64,000 nucleotides of DNA from Erythrobacter sp. Alg231-14 (GTDB lineage Bacteria > Pseudomonadota > Alphaproteobacteria > Sphingomonadales > Sphingomonadaceae). The notes below the pieces were generated by a model that searched no databases, was not told the DNA's origin, and saw only the letters and a program-made list of their open reading frames with translations. The stretch covers positions 2,728,001-2,792,000 of the forward strand of contig NZ_LT702999.1 in the NCBI RefSeq assembly GCF_900149685.1, written 5' to 3'. Positions within the stretch are counted from its first letter, which is position 1, and the number at the start of each line of letters is the position of its first letter. Shown one piece after another: positions 35,043-44,577 of the stretch. The translations under genes were made by a program, and so were the position numbers.

Positions 35043-37805
35043 TTACACAGTTTGTTTGGCGCCAGCGGCCCCATGGCAATGCTTATACTTGTTGCCCGAA
35101 CCACATGGGCACGGTGCATTCCGGCTAACGGGCAAATTCGCGTACGGGTTGTCGGTGTTCGCACCGCCCGGTCCCGATGCTGCCCGTGGGCTACCCGCAA
35201 GCGATCCAAACAATTCTGGACGTTCCGCCGACCCGTCACCGTCGTTGGAATTCTCCAACCCGGTAAGCGGATCGATATGACCCGTCAGAAAATCGGGCAG
35301 ATCAGGGAGCGCCTCCGGCTCAGGCTGTGCGATGCGCAGTTCGGATTTGAACAACAGCTTCGTGACTTCCTCACGCAGCGTATCCAACATCCCTTCGAAC
35401 AATCCAAACGCTTCCTGTTTGTATTCATTGATCGGCTGTTTTTGGGCGATGCCGCGCATCCAGATGACCTGACGCAGGGCATCCAACGTTGCGAGGTGTT
35501 CTTTCCAGTGGTTGTCGAGCTGTCGCAGCAGGATATCTTTTTCGACCATCCGCCAGATGCCGGAATCGTTCTTGGCCATCTTGGCTTCCATCATTTCATC
35601 GGTTTGTTTCACAATCCGATCTTCGATGAATTCCTGCTCAACCTGATCTTCCTGAAGCCATTCGTCGAGCGGCGGCGTTAAACCAAAGACATCTTCCAGC
35701 TTTTCCCTAAGCCCTTCGACGTCCCATTGTTCAGGATAGGTGCCCGGCGGACACGTGCTGTTGATGATCGCGTTGATTGAATCGTGGCGCATATCCACGA
35801 CCACATCATCGACCGCTTCGCTGTCCATGATTTCGGCGCGTTGTTCATAGATGACCTTGCGTTGGTCATTCATCACATCATCGTATTGAACGACTTGCTT
35901 ACGCGTGTCGTAATTGCGCGATTCCACCTTCTTCTGCGCGGTCTCAATCGCTTTTGAAAGCCATTTGGACCCAATCGCTTCGCCGTCTTCGAGGTTCGAA
36001 TTCATCATCTTGGCGAACAAAGTGTCAGGGCCAAAAATGCGCAAAAGATCGTCTTCGAGACAGAGATAGAACCGCGAAAGACCCGGATCACCCTGACGAC
36101 CGGAACGCCCGCGAAGTTGGTTGTCGATCCGGCGTGATTCATGCCGTTCCGTTCCCAAAACAAACAGGCCGCCCGCCTCAAGCACTTTCTGCTTTTCTGC
36201 CGCAACCTCTTCTTTAATCTTAGTGATTGCGGCGTCTTTCGCCAATCCATCTTCCATTGCACCGCATTCATCATCGATCCGGAAATCGAGATTTCCGCCC
36301 AATTGAATATCGGTACCGCGACCGGCCATGTTGGTGGCAATGGTCACCGCGCCAAGACGGCCCGCCTGCGCCACGATGTGCGCTTCGCGTTCGTGTTGGC
36401 GAGCGTTCAGAATTTCGTGTTTGACGCCCTCTTTGTCGAGGAACTGGCTCAACATTTCAGATTTTTCGATCGACACTGTGCCAACCAAAATCGGTTGACC
36501 AAGCGCAGATTTCTCAGCGATCGCTTTTGCGATTGCCTGAAACTTGTCGACCGTGTTTTTGTAAAACTCGTCTTCTTCATCGACGCGTTGAACCGGCAGG
36601 TTGGTCGGAATCTCGACCACATGCACTTTGTAGATATCCCAAAATTCGGCCGCTTCGGTGGCCGCGGTGCCGGTCATTCCGGCAAGCTTTGGGTACATAC
36701 GGAAATAGTTTTGGAACGTGATCGACGCCATCGTCTGGTTTTCGGGCTCGATCTTGACGCCTTCTTTGGCTTCAGTCGCTTGGTGCAAACCGTTTGACCA
36801 ACGGCGACCATCCATCATCCGGCCGGTGAATTCATCAATGATGACAACCTTGCCGTCCTTCACGATGTAATTGTCATCGCGTTTGAACATGTGGACCGCT
36901 TTCAAAGCTTGGTCCAAGTGATGCACGACCTGTGTGTTTTCAACGTCATACAGGTTGTCGGTTTCCAAGAGCCCCTTATCGATCAGCATCTTTTCAACCG
37001 ATTCCAGCCCGTCTTCGGTCAACTGGATGTTCTTGGTTTTCTCATCCTTTTCGTACCAATCTTCGGGGATCTCTTTCGCGACCTCGTCCAATTTGATGTA
37101 CAGATCAGACTTATCTTCTGTTGGTCCAGAGATGATCAATGGCGTGCGCGCCTCATCGATCAAGATCGAATCCACCTCATCGACGATCGCGAAATTGAAT
37201 GGGCGCTGTGCCATTTGGCTGCGCTCATGCTTCATATTGTCGCGCAGATAGTCGAAGCCAAATTCGTTGTTGGTGCCGTATGTAATGTCGGCATTGTAGG
37301 CATCGCGTTTGGTGTTTTCCGGCATATTCGGAACGATCACGCCGACGGTCAGGCCAAGCCACGTGTACAATTGCCCCATCCATTCCGCATCGCGGCGCGC
37401 CAAATAGTCGTTGACGGTCACAACGTGCACGCCCTTGCCCTCAATCGCGTTGAGATATGTGGCAAGCGTCGCGACCAGCGTTTTGCCTTCGCCGGTGCGC
37501 ATTTCCGAAATTTCGCCGCGATGAAGGACGATACCGCCGATCAACTGGGTATCGAAATGGCGCATGCCCAAAACGCGGGTCGATGCCTCGCGCACGGTCG
37601 CGAACGCTTCGGGCAGAATGTCGTCAAGCGTGCTGCCCGCGTCCAATTGTTCACGGAATTTGTTGGTTTGTGCCTGCAGCGCTTCGTCGGACAATTCCTT
37701 GATCATCGGCTCTAGCGCATTGACCTTTTCAACGGTCTTGCCGAGCGATTTAACGTAACGATCATTCGAAGAGCCGAAGACAGTTTTGACGAGTTTATCG
37801 AACAT
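35043..37805 (-). CDS. secA: Preprotein translocase ATPase SecA
   Basis: A 920-residue motor that pushes preproteins through SecYEG. The first nucleotide domain has [16 protein letters not shown] and the Walker B segment [19 protein letters not shown]; the second has [15 protein letters not shown] and [11 protein letters not shown]. The C-terminal zinc-binding tail is [17 protein letters not shown], linked by a Gly/Ser/Pro-rich stretch, so the SecB/phospholipid-binding end is intact. A single secA is seen. Confidence 0.98.
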   Translation of the reverse strand: MFDKLVKTVFGSSNDRYVKSLGKTVEKVNALEPMIKELSDEALQAQTNKFREQLDAGSTLDDILPEAFATVREASTRVLGMRHFDTQLIGGIVLHRGEISEMRTGEGKTLVATLATYLNAIEGKGVHVVTVNDYLARRDAEWMGQLYTWLGLTVGVIVPNMPENTKRDAYNADITYGTNNEFGFDYLRDNMKHERSQMAQRPFNFAIVDEVDSILIDEARTPLIISGPTEDKSDLYIKLDEVAKEIPEDWYEKDEKTKNIQLTEDGLESVEKMLIDKGLLETDNLYDVENTQVVHHLDQALKAVHMFKRDDNYIVKDGKVVIIDEFTGRMMDGRRWSNGLHQATEAKEGVKIEPENQTMASITFQNYFRMYPKLAGMTGTAATEAAEFWDIYKVHVVEIPTNLPVQRVDEEDEFYKNTVDKFQAIAKAIAEKSALGQPILVGTVSIEKSEMLSQFLDKEGVKHEILNARQHEREAHIVAQAGRLGAVTIATNMAGRGTDIQLGGNLDFRIDDECGAMEDGLAKDAAITKIKEEVAAEKQKVLEAGGLFVLGTERHESRRIDNQLRGRSGRQGDPGLSRFYLCLEDDLLRIFGPDTLFAKMMNSNLEDGEAIGSKWLSKAIETAQKKVESRNYDTRKQVVQYDDVMNDQRKVIYEQRAEIMDSEAVDDVVVDMRHDSINAIINSTCPPGTYPEQWDVEGLREKLEDVFGLTPPLDEWLQEDQVEQEFIEDRIVKQTDEMMEAKMAKNDSGIWRMVEKDILLRQLDNHWKEHLATLDALRQVIWMRGIAQKQPINEYKQEAFGLFEGMLDTLREEVTKLLFKSELRIAQPEPEALPDLPDFLTGHIDPLTGLENSNDGDGSAERPELFGSLAGSPRAASGPGGANTDNPYANLPVSRNAPCPCGSGNKYKHCHGAAGAKQTV

Positions 37806-37938
37806 GGGGACGATGCCTTTGGGTGTTGTTTAAAACGCGCATAGCCCACGCAGTGCGGGGCCTTACGGTGTGTTCACAATGTAATAGAGGTTCGCGCGGT
37901 TGCACCGGCGCGTTACGATAGAAAAGCTTTACGGGTCG

Positions 37939-38214
37939 CTACTCTAGCGCGCGTTCGCTTCCGAATACGATCGTTGGACGAAGAGAATTGGGCAGGCGCG
38001 CAGGGGCGCGTTGCCGGTCTCGCGATGGGCATTTGGCCGTGCCCTCTCTGGGCGGATGCTGACACTGACAGCTTACGCTGGTCGCGGTATCATTGGCCCG
38101 TGCAAATGCGCGCGCATCAAACACAAGCGATTCCAAAGCCGAAGCCTGCGCCGGCGCGTGAAGCGCAGCGAGCCCGGTGAAAAGCGCAAAGAGAGTGATT
38201 AATTGACGACGCAT
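37939..38214 (-). CDS. Small secreted protein, uncertain
   Basis: A 91-residue reading frame. The first 23 residues (MRRQLITLFALFTGLAALHA) look like a signal peptide ending APAQA. The rest is basic and contains a Cys pair (VSCQCQH) and KCPSRD. No clear ribosome binding site precedes the ATG. It diverges from argJ. The signal peptide is the main support; the basic C-terminal half is of the kind read from non-coding GC-rich DNA, so it may be spurious or a remnant. Confidence 0.4.
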   Translation of the reverse strand: MRRQLITLFALFTGLAALHAPAQASALESLVFDARAFARANDTATSVSCQCQHPPREGTAKCPSRDRQRAPARLPNSLRPTIVFGSERALE

Positions 38215-38217
38215 ATT

Positions 38218-38265
38218 GGGAAAGTCGGTTACGCTATTTTGGCCTAGACGTCTACCGGCTTTCCC
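38218..38265. repeat. Imperfect inverted repeat between the small secreted gene and argJ
   Basis: GGGAAAGTCGGT (38218-38229) and ACCGGCTTTCCC (38254-38265) are inverted copies with a single mismatch (a G-U pair in RNA), separated by 24 bases. This lies in the 107-base divergent gap. No T-run follows, so it is not a plain terminator. Confidence 0.4.
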
Positions 38266-38321
38266 ACCGCCAACAAAGCCGCAATTGCAGCGCGGCGTTA
38301 ACCGCATTACGGGGCACTGAT

Positions 38322-39548
38322 ATGGAACTCACTCAATCCCCCCTTGCCTGCCCATTTCCCGATATGCCTACGATCGCCGGCGTAGAATTGCGCGTGGCGC
38401 GGGCCCACTACAAAGAATGGGATCGCGCCGATTTGACCTTTATCAAGGTTGATGCAGACACCAGCGTGGCGGGCGTATTCACGCAAAGCGCCTGTGCATC
38501 GACCGAAGTCGAAATGGGCCGCGAACAAGTGAAGCGCGGGACGGCGCGCGCTTTGATCGTGAATGCAGGCAATTCCAACGCCTTCACCGGGTATCGCGGG
38601 CGCGAAGCGGTTGAAGAGATCATGGCGCAAGTTGGTGACGCGTTGAATTGTGATCCATACGACGTTCTGGTGTCATCGACCGGGGTGATCGGCGTCCCCC
38701 TACCCAAGGATAAGGCCCGCGCAGGCGTCGCCGCCGCGTTGAGCGCCGATCTATGCGGATGGGAAGACGCAGCGGACGCCATCGCCACAACCGACACATT
38801 TGCGAAGGGCGCGCATTGCGCCGCAATGATTGGGGACACCCGCGTCGAATTATGCGGGATCATCAAGGGGTCCGGCATGATCGCCCCCGATATGGCCACC
38901 ATGCTGGGCTATATTTTCACCGATGCGCGGGTCGCACCCGATTTCTTGCAAGAATTGCTGTCACAAGCGAACTTGCAAACCTTTAGCTGCATCACCGTTG
39001 ATGGCGACACCTCGACCAGCGACACCGTCCTGGCCTTTGCCACCGGGAAAGCGGATCATGCGACGATTACCGGTTGGGACAGCCCCGGCGCGGATGCCTT
39101 TGCTGCGGCGCTGACTGACATCACCCGGCAACTGGCGCAATTGGTCGTGCGCGATGGCGAAGGGGCGACAAAATTCATTGCGATCAGAGTGTCGGGCGCG
39201 GTCGACAATGGCAGCGCGCGCCGCGTGGGATTGGCCGTGGCCAACTCACCCTTGGTCAAAACCGCTATCGCTGGAGCCGATGCAAATTGGGGCCGCGTTG
39301 TGATGGCCGTGGGCAAAGCGGGCGAACCGGCGGATCGGGACAAGCTGTCCATCGCTTTTGGCGGCGTCTGGGCCGCGCGCAATGGCGTTCCAGTCGAAGA
39401 CTACGACGAAGCCCCCGTGGCCCAACATTTACAGGGGGACGACATCGATTTGGCCGTGGATATGGGCATGGGCGACGGACAATCGACCGTGTGGACATGC
39501 GACCTGACCCACGGATACATCTCCATCAATGCGGATTACAGATCATGA
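38322..39548 (+). CDS. argJ: Bifunctional glutamate N-acetyltransferase / amino-acid acetyltransferase
   Basis: A 408-residue enzyme of arginine biosynthesis that recycles the acetyl group from acetylornithine. The self-cleavage site and nucleophile threonine lie in AIATTDTFAKGA. Other hallmarks are IVNAGNSNAFTG, GSGMIAPDMATMLGY, TVDGDTSTSDT and DGEGATKFI. Its stop overlaps the start of the inositol monophosphatase gene in an ATGA. Other arg genes are not in the window. Confidence 0.97.
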   Translation: MELTQSPLACPFPDMPTIAGVELRVARAHYKEWDRADLTFIKVDADTSVAGVFTQSACASTEVEMGREQVKRGTARALIVNAGNSNAFTGYRGREAVEEIMAQVGDALNCDPYDVLVSSTGVIGVPLPKDKARAGVAAALSADLCGWEDAADAIATTDTFAKGAHCAAMIGDTRVELCGIIKGSGMIAPDMATMLGYIFTDARVAPDFLQELLSQANLQTFSCITVDGDTSTSDTVLAFATGKADHATITGWDSPGADAFAAALTDITRQLAQLVVRDGEGATKFIAIRVSGAVDNGSARRVGLAVANSPLVKTAIAGADANWGRVVMAVGKAGEPADRDKLSIAFGGVWAARNGVPVEDYDEAPVAQHLQGDDIDLAVDMGMGDGQSTVWTCDLTHGYISINADYRS

Positions 39549-40348
39549 GTGAGCTTAGTGCGTTAGACGCCGAAATCCGGGACTTGATGCGCTTTGCCGC
39601 GCGCGGTTCGATGTTGCCGCGTTTTCAGGCGCTGGCCGACGACGAGATCGAGATGAAGGGCGTCGATGATCCCGTCACCGTGGTCGATCGCGAAGTCGAA
39701 GCGTTCTTAACCGAAGCCTTGACCAAACTGTCTCCCGGCGTTGCCATCGTTGGCGAAGAGGCGGTGGCCGAAGACAAATCCGTCCTTGATCACTTGTCTG
39801 AGCAATGCTGGATCATAGACCCGCTTGATGGGACAGCGAATTTCACTGAAGGCAAAGAACCGTTCGGGATCATCATCGCCCTTGCCGACGGGGGAAAGGC
39901 GGTTGCGGGATGGATGTATGACCCAATCACCGATCGTTTGTGCCACACAAAGGCCGGCGAAGGCGCGTTTGTGAATGGCGAACGGATCACCGCGAAAACC
40001 ACGGGCCAGACGCCCCCAATCACCGCGATCGCCAGAACGTTCTTAACCGAAGAGCAAAATGCAATGGTGGATGCCAAAATTGCACCGCATTACAGCTTGG
40101 TCGACATTCCGCGCTGTGCGGCGGAACAATATCCGCGTTTGGCATTGGGAATAAACGACGTGTCGAGTTTTAAGCGGACATTGGCATGGGATCACGCCGC
40201 TGGCGTTCTGTGGCTGAACGAAGCGGGCGGGAAAGCGGCGCGTTTGGACGGCAGCGAATATCGTGTCGACGAACACGGCCTGCCCGGCCTTGTCGGCGCA
40301 TCTTGTCCAAAAATCTGGGATGAATTTGTCGCACGCGTCCTAAAATAG
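39545..40348 (+). CDS. Inositol-monophosphatase-family phosphatase (canonical active site)
   Basis: A 267-residue metal-dependent phosphatase. All key residues are present: Asp48 in [14 protein letters not shown] at 70-72, the signature [10 protein letters not shown] (Asp92, Asp95, Thr97), and AWDHAAG near the C-terminus. Members act on inositol phosphate, histidinol phosphate or PAP. Coupling with argJ and the amino-acid context make histidinol-phosphatase (HisN type) a reasonable guess, but this is not proven. It starts within the argJ stop (4-base overlap). Confidence 0.9.
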   Translation: MSELSALDAEIRDLMRFAARGSMLPRFQALADDEIEMKGVDDPVTVVDREVEAFLTEALTKLSPGVAIVGEEAVAEDKSVLDHLSEQCWIIDPLDGTANFTEGKEPFGIIIALADGGKAVAGWMYDPITDRLCHTKAGEGAFVNGERITAKTTGQTPPITAIARTFLTEEQNAMVDAKIAPHYSLVDIPRCAAEQYPRLALGINDVSSFKRTLAWDHAAGVLWLNEAGGKAARLDGSEYRVDEHGLPGLVGASCPKIWDEFVARVLK

Positions 40349-40418
40349 GCGGCGCGGGGGAAATTGTGATAGCTGCGCTGCGTCTTCACCATCGAAGACC
40401 TATCAAGAGGAGGCTATC

Positions 40419-40667
40419 ATGGCTCATAAAACCAACGACCTCACCGAGCTCCCCTGCTTTCGAGCGTACATCTAAACGCCGTAGGGGCTATCCATCCGAA
40501 ACGCATGTAAAGCGCGGTTTGCGATTTGTTGGCGGGGATAAAGAGCTGATCGAAAAGCTCGGCCGGAACGATCCGTGCCCCTGTCATTCGGGGAAGAGCT
40601 TTCAAGAAATGTTGCCTCAAATCAGGCCGCTTTCGATGGATCGGAACGGCACGATTATTGGCGATAA
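40419..40667 (+). pseudogene. SEC-C motif protein gene broken by three +1 frameshifts
   Basis: A ribosome binding site AAGAGGAGG precedes ATG at 40419. The frame begins [12 protein letters not shown] and stops after 18 codons. Dropping one C in the run at 40451-40454, one T near 40600-40602 and one T near 40631-40633 gives a single 81-residue protein: [45 protein letters not shown], then [10 protein letters not shown] and a TAA at 40665-40667. The total of 249 bases fits 82 codons plus three extra bases exactly. The CPC..CC pattern is a zinc-binding SEC-C domain as at the end of SecA. Either a decayed gene or homopolymer sequencing errors. Confidence 0.75.
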
Positions 40668-40697
40668 GAAAAAGGGGCGCCGATCACCGGCGCCCCC
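40668..40697 (-). terminator. Terminator of trxA
   Basis: A GGGGCGCCG / CGGCGCCCC hairpin with a 5-base loop (40674-40696), followed on the minus strand by a T-run (40669-40673). It lies 7 bases beyond the trxA stop and ends the divL-trxA operon. Confidence 0.8.
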
Positions 40698-40703
40698 AAT
40701 TCA

Positions 40704-41024
40704 TTAGATTTCGCTTTCGAGCCATTCCTTAAGCTCGCTTTTCGGGGCCATGCCCAATTTGCGCGAAACCGGCTCGCCGTTCTTGAAAAGAACCATCAAT
40801 GGAATGGATTGAACACCCATATCCGCTGGCACGCCGGTGTTTTCCATGATGTCCATTTTCGCAATTGTGACGGCTTCGCCCAATTCTTCGCTGATCTCTT
40901 CAAGCGCCGGTGCAAGGCGTTTGCATGGTCCGCACCATTCGGCCCAAAAATCGACCAAAACGGGTTTGTCGCTTTCCAGTACGTCGGTTTTGAAATTCTC
41001 ATCGGTGACGTTGACAGTGGCCAT
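40704..41024 (-). CDS. trxA: Thioredoxin
   Basis: A 106-residue redox protein. The active site is WCGPC (30-34) and the cis-proline follows in [12 protein letters not shown]. Length and fold fit thioredoxin 1, although the usual NP segment before the cis-proline strand reads [11 protein letters not shown] strong AAGGAG lies about 7 bases before the ATG. Last gene of the divL operon, 55 bases after addA. Confidence 0.97.
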   Translation of the reverse strand: MATVNVTDENFKTDVLESDKPVLVDFWAEWCGPCKRLAPALEEISEELGEAVTIAKMDIMENTGVPADMGVQSIPLMVLFKNGEPVSRKLGMAPKSELKEWLESEI

Positions 41025-41079
41025 GACGGCTTCTCCTTAAATGTCGTTGCAACAGACTTAGGGTGCGCAAGCGCCGCAC

Positions 41080-44000
41080 TCAATACGCTGTGATGGTTTC
41101 GGGCGAATAGGAATCCTGCGCCGCGCCCAAACGATCCTTTTGTGCCTCTAATGTAACGTCCGAAAGCGCAATGATTTGCGGCGTTTGCGTGTACAAGACG
41201 GCAGCATGGATCGCGCGACCGGGATAGATCACCTCAAGCGCGGCAACATAGGCCGCCATCTGACGCACCGTCGCGTTGGGCACGCGATCCACGCGCATTG
41301 GCGGGCGGCGCGTGGTTTTAAAATCGATAACGGTCACTGCGTCCTTTGTGACCAACAATCGGTCCGCCATGCCGGCCACCACAACACCGCCAATCGTCGC
41401 CGCCAACGGCACCTCTGCCAATGCATCGGGAGAGAATATCGCGGCGAATTGCGGATCGTCTAAGACCGCGATGGCGCTGTCGATCATCTCATCGCGCACC
41501 GGACCGTCCAGATCGCGGGCATGACGCTCCATCCACGCGCCTGCCACTTCGCGCCAGTCCGTCACAGGCAAATCGGGTAAACGTTCCAACAATCGGTGGA
41601 TCAAGGTCCCGCGCCGCGCGGCAATCGCCGCCGCATCGGGCGCCAGGGGTGGATCGGGGCCGCGCTCTTCGCCCGCATTGCTAGGCGCGAGGGGTTTGGG
41701 TGGACGCGGTTCATCGCCAATTGGCGCGGTTGCCCAATGGGGCAAAGCCTGCGCCGGGGGCATCGCCATCGCTGTGTCATCAACGACCAAGGGATCGGCC
41801 CGCACACCCCATTCACGCCGAGTGCCCCAAATCGGATCTTCCATCGGCGGACCATCAAAAATGGGTTCTAGATGCGCGTACCAACTGTCTTCGGGTGGAC
41901 CTTTGTCGGCGTATCTCCGGCCAAGCGATCCGCCGATAAACAAGGCTTCTTCTGCGCGGGTCATCGCCACATACAACAACCGCCAATGTTCCTGCATTTG
42001 GGCAATATTGGCATGGTCATCGGCGGCTTTCACCGGGCCAACCTTTTCGTCCTTCGACAGCGAAGGCAACGGCACTGGACTTGCGTCCGCAGCCTGATCT
42101 CCAACGGGATCATCAGCCAGTTCAAGCGATCCACCCTGTCCGGTTTCTCCCGTCGCATCGGCTAGGATTACGATGGGTGCCTGCAGGCCTTTCGAACCGT
42201 GCACTGTCATCACGCGCACTTGGCCTGTTGCCTCATCCGCATCGCGTTTCAATTCACCGTCGCCAGCGTCAAACCATTCGATGAAGCCTGCCAGGCTCGG
42301 CGTGTGGGCGCTCTGATACGAAAACGCTGCATTGACCAATTCATCAATCGGATCGTTCGCCTCTCGCCCCAATCGCGCGATCAATTCGCGGCGCGCATGC
42401 CAAGGGCCGGTCAACAACCACGCCAACACATCTTGCGGCGTGTCAAAATCCGCACGGCGCAGCAACGCACCCAATTTTTCCACCGACTGCACAACCATCG
42501 GATCGCTGCTTTTGCGGATATGTTCCCACAATCGCACCTTTTTCGGGCGCGGGACATGGGCAAGCAAGTCGTCCTGAGACCAGCCCATCAATGGGGACGA
42601 CAATAAGTTCGCAAGGCTAAGATCATCGAGAGGCTGCGCCGCAAATCGCAACGCCGCCATCAAATCCTTCACCGCGAGCGGCGCACCCAAGCGGAGCCGA
42701 TCGACGCCAGCCACCGCCACACCTTTTGCGTGCAGTTTGGCTACAATTTGCGCGGCCAAGTCTTTACGTTTGCGCACCAACACCATGATGTCGCCCGCGC
42801 GTGCGTGGCGCTTTTCGCCCTTTTCTAGGACGTATGGCTCTTCGTCGCTGACCCAGCGGCGCACTTGTTCGGCAATCTTTTCGGCCAATTGGGTGTCGTG
42901 CGCGGGCAACCAATCGCGTGTTTGATCAACATCGTCATCATCCGGTTTGCCGGTGACCGGATCCCACATTGCGACAAGACCTGCGCGATCCGCGCCCACA
43001 TGCTCCGCTGGCGCTTTGGTAAGGCCGAATGCCTCAAAACCGATCCCCTCAATCGTGCGATTGACGAAATCGAGTACGGGCAAAGCGGTGCGGAAGGATC
43101 GGCCCAGATCCAAATCGTTCCATGTCGGCAATCGGCGATCTTCGCGCAATTCATGGGCGTGGGATTTGGCGGCTTCGATGCGGGCGTGGACTTTGTCCTT
43201 TGCCTTCGCAAAGTTTTCAGGGCTGGTCCCCTGAAAACCAAAGATCGCCTGTTTGTAATCGCCCACCGTGAACAATGTCCGCACGACATCGCCCCGCGCG
43301 CCCTCCCCGCTGAAGAAATCGTCGATCAAGGCAAAGACGATGTCCCATTGCGATGCGTTGGTGTCCTGCGCTTCATCAATGAGGACGTGATCAAAACTGC
43401 GATCGAGTTTGTAGCGGATCCAGTCGGCCGCCTGTGTCGTGCCCAGCAAATGGGCTGCTTTGCGAATGAGATCGTCAAAATCGAGCCATCCCTCGCGCGC
43501 TTTCGCCGCCTCCCATCGCAACGCAAAGGCGCACCCAATTTCAAGCGCCGGCGTGACAAATTCGGCCAAGGCCAACAAAGCCCGACGTTCGGAAACCATC
43601 GCGATCGCTTGAGCAATGTCGTCTTGCCATTGGCTTAAGCGCGGTTGGGCCTTGGCCGGTTTGGCCATGGCGCGCGGAGTGCCGTCTTTCTTTAAGATCG
43701 TGTCGAAGAAGACGTCGATGTTGGCGATCCGTTGATTCAGGTCCATCGACAGCCAGCGCGGGATAAACTCGGCTGTTTGCTCGCCTGTTTTTGTGCCCCA
43801 TTCCTGCATCAGGGGCAGCATCGCGCGCATGGCATCATCGGGGAACACATCTGTGTCCAAACCCGCATTGACCCATGCTTCGTCGGCGTCGCTGGGCATG
43901 TCCAACAATCGTAAGACACGTCCACGCATTGGCGGTTGCCAAGCGTTGGCCCCTTCCCACAAATCCGCAGCGCCCGCGCATCGCATCAACCAATATCGCA

Positions 44001-44577
44001 GGGCATCGGGATCCTTCACCAGCGCAAAATTTTCAACGGCGGCAACAATTGTGGGGTCATAATCCCGCTGAGTTTCGTCCAACATTTCGGACAAGACTTC
44101 GCGCGCCAACAATTCCTTTTCGCGGTCCTCCATCGGACGGGCACCGGGGGGCAAATCCGCTTCTTCGGGGAAATTGGCCAAGAGCCATTGGGAAAAGGCG
44201 TGGATCGTATCGATGCGCAGCCCGCCACCGGGGCAATCGATCACGCTAGCGAATAAAGTGCGCGCGCGCTCCTGTGTTGCGGGGTCGATGTCCGCACCCA
44301 GATGCGACAATTCAACCGCCAAACGCCCCGGTTCCAACCGAACCCATCGCGCCAAAACCGCGTTGATACGGTTGGCCATTTCCGCGGCCCCTGCCTTTGT
44401 GAAAGTTAGACAAAGGATCTGACTTGGGTCCACGCCCGGGGTTAGCAACAAACGTAGAACGCGAGCCGACAACACCTGAGTTTTGCCGGTGCCTGCCGAC
44501 GCCGAAAGCCACACATTGTCGCGCGGATTGGCGGCATCCAATTGATTGTCTTGCAGGGGAAAGACCGCGCCGCTCAT
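41080..44577 (-). CDS. addA: Double-strand break repair helicase-nuclease AddA
   Basis: A 1165-residue UvrD-type helicase with a C-terminal RecB-family nuclease. Visible are Walker A ASAGTGKTQVLSARVLRL, motif II HVLIDEAQDTN, VGDYKQAIFGFQG, VMTVHGSKGLQAPIV, and the nuclease core GTLIHRLLERLPDLP and VTVIDFKTTRRPP. With AddB it resects double-strand ends for RecA loading, the alphaproteobacterial counterpart of RecBCD. Its ATG overlaps the addB stop by 4 bases. Confidence 0.96.
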   Translation of the reverse strand: MSGAVFPLQDNQLDAANPRDNVWLSASAGTGKTQVLSARVLRLLLTPGVDPSQILCLTFTKAGAAEMANRINAVLARWVRLEPGRLAVELSHLGADIDPATQERARTLFASVIDCPGGGLRIDTIHAFSQWLLANFPEEADLPPGARPMEDREKELLAREVLSEMLDETQRDYDPTIVAAVENFALVKDPDALRYWLMRCAGAADLWEGANAWQPPMRGRVLRLLDMPSDADEAWVNAGLDTDVFPDDAMRAMLPLMQEWGTKTGEQTAEFIPRWLSMDLNQRIANIDVFFDTILKKDGTPRAMAKPAKAQPRLSQWQDDIAQAIAMVSERRALLALAEFVTPALEIGCAFALRWEAAKAREGWLDFDDLIRKAAHLLGTTQAADWIRYKLDRSFDHVLIDEAQDTNASQWDIVFALIDDFFSGEGARGDVVRTLFTVGDYKQAIFGFQGTSPENFAKAKDKVHARIEAAKSHAHELREDRRLPTWNDLDLGRSFRTALPVLDFVNRTIEGIGFEAFGLTKAPAEHVGADRAGLVAMWDPVTGKPDDDDVDQTRDWLPAHDTQLAEKIAEQVRRWVSDEEPYVLEKGEKRHARAGDIMVLVRKRKDLAAQIVAKLHAKGVAVAGVDRLRLGAPLAVKDLMAALRFAAQPLDDLSLANLLSSPLMGWSQDDLLAHVPRPKKVRLWEHIRKSSDPMVVQSVEKLGALLRRADFDTPQDVLAWLLTGPWHARRELIARLGREANDPIDELVNAAFSYQSAHTPSLAGFIEWFDAGDGELKRDADEATGQVRVMTVHGSKGLQAPIVILADATGETGQGGSLELADDPVGDQAADASPVPLPSLSKDEKVGPVKAADDHANIAQMQEHWRLLYVAMTRAEEALFIGGSLGRRYADKGPPEDSWYAHLEPIFDGPPMEDPIWGTRREWGVRADPLVVDDTAMAMPPAQALPHWATAPIGDEPRPPKPLAPSNAGEERGPDPPLAPDAAAIAARRGTLIHRLLERLPDLPVTDWREVAGAWMERHARDLDGPVRDEMIDSAIAVLDDPQFAAIFSPDALAEVPLAATIGGVVVAGMADRLLVTKDAVTVIDFKTTRRPPMRVDRVPNATVRQMAAYVAALEVIYPGRAIHAAVLYTQTPQIIALSDVTLEAQKDRLGAAQDSYSPETITAY

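Noticed and set aside
36891-37715. 274-codon frame antisense to secA
   Set aside because: A shadow of secA; no start signal and no family features.
40366-40707. 113-codon plus-strand frame as an intact gene
   Set aside because: It joins parts of the SEC-C gene in one frame but loses the true start and the CC part of the metal site; the three-frameshift reading explains the DNA better.
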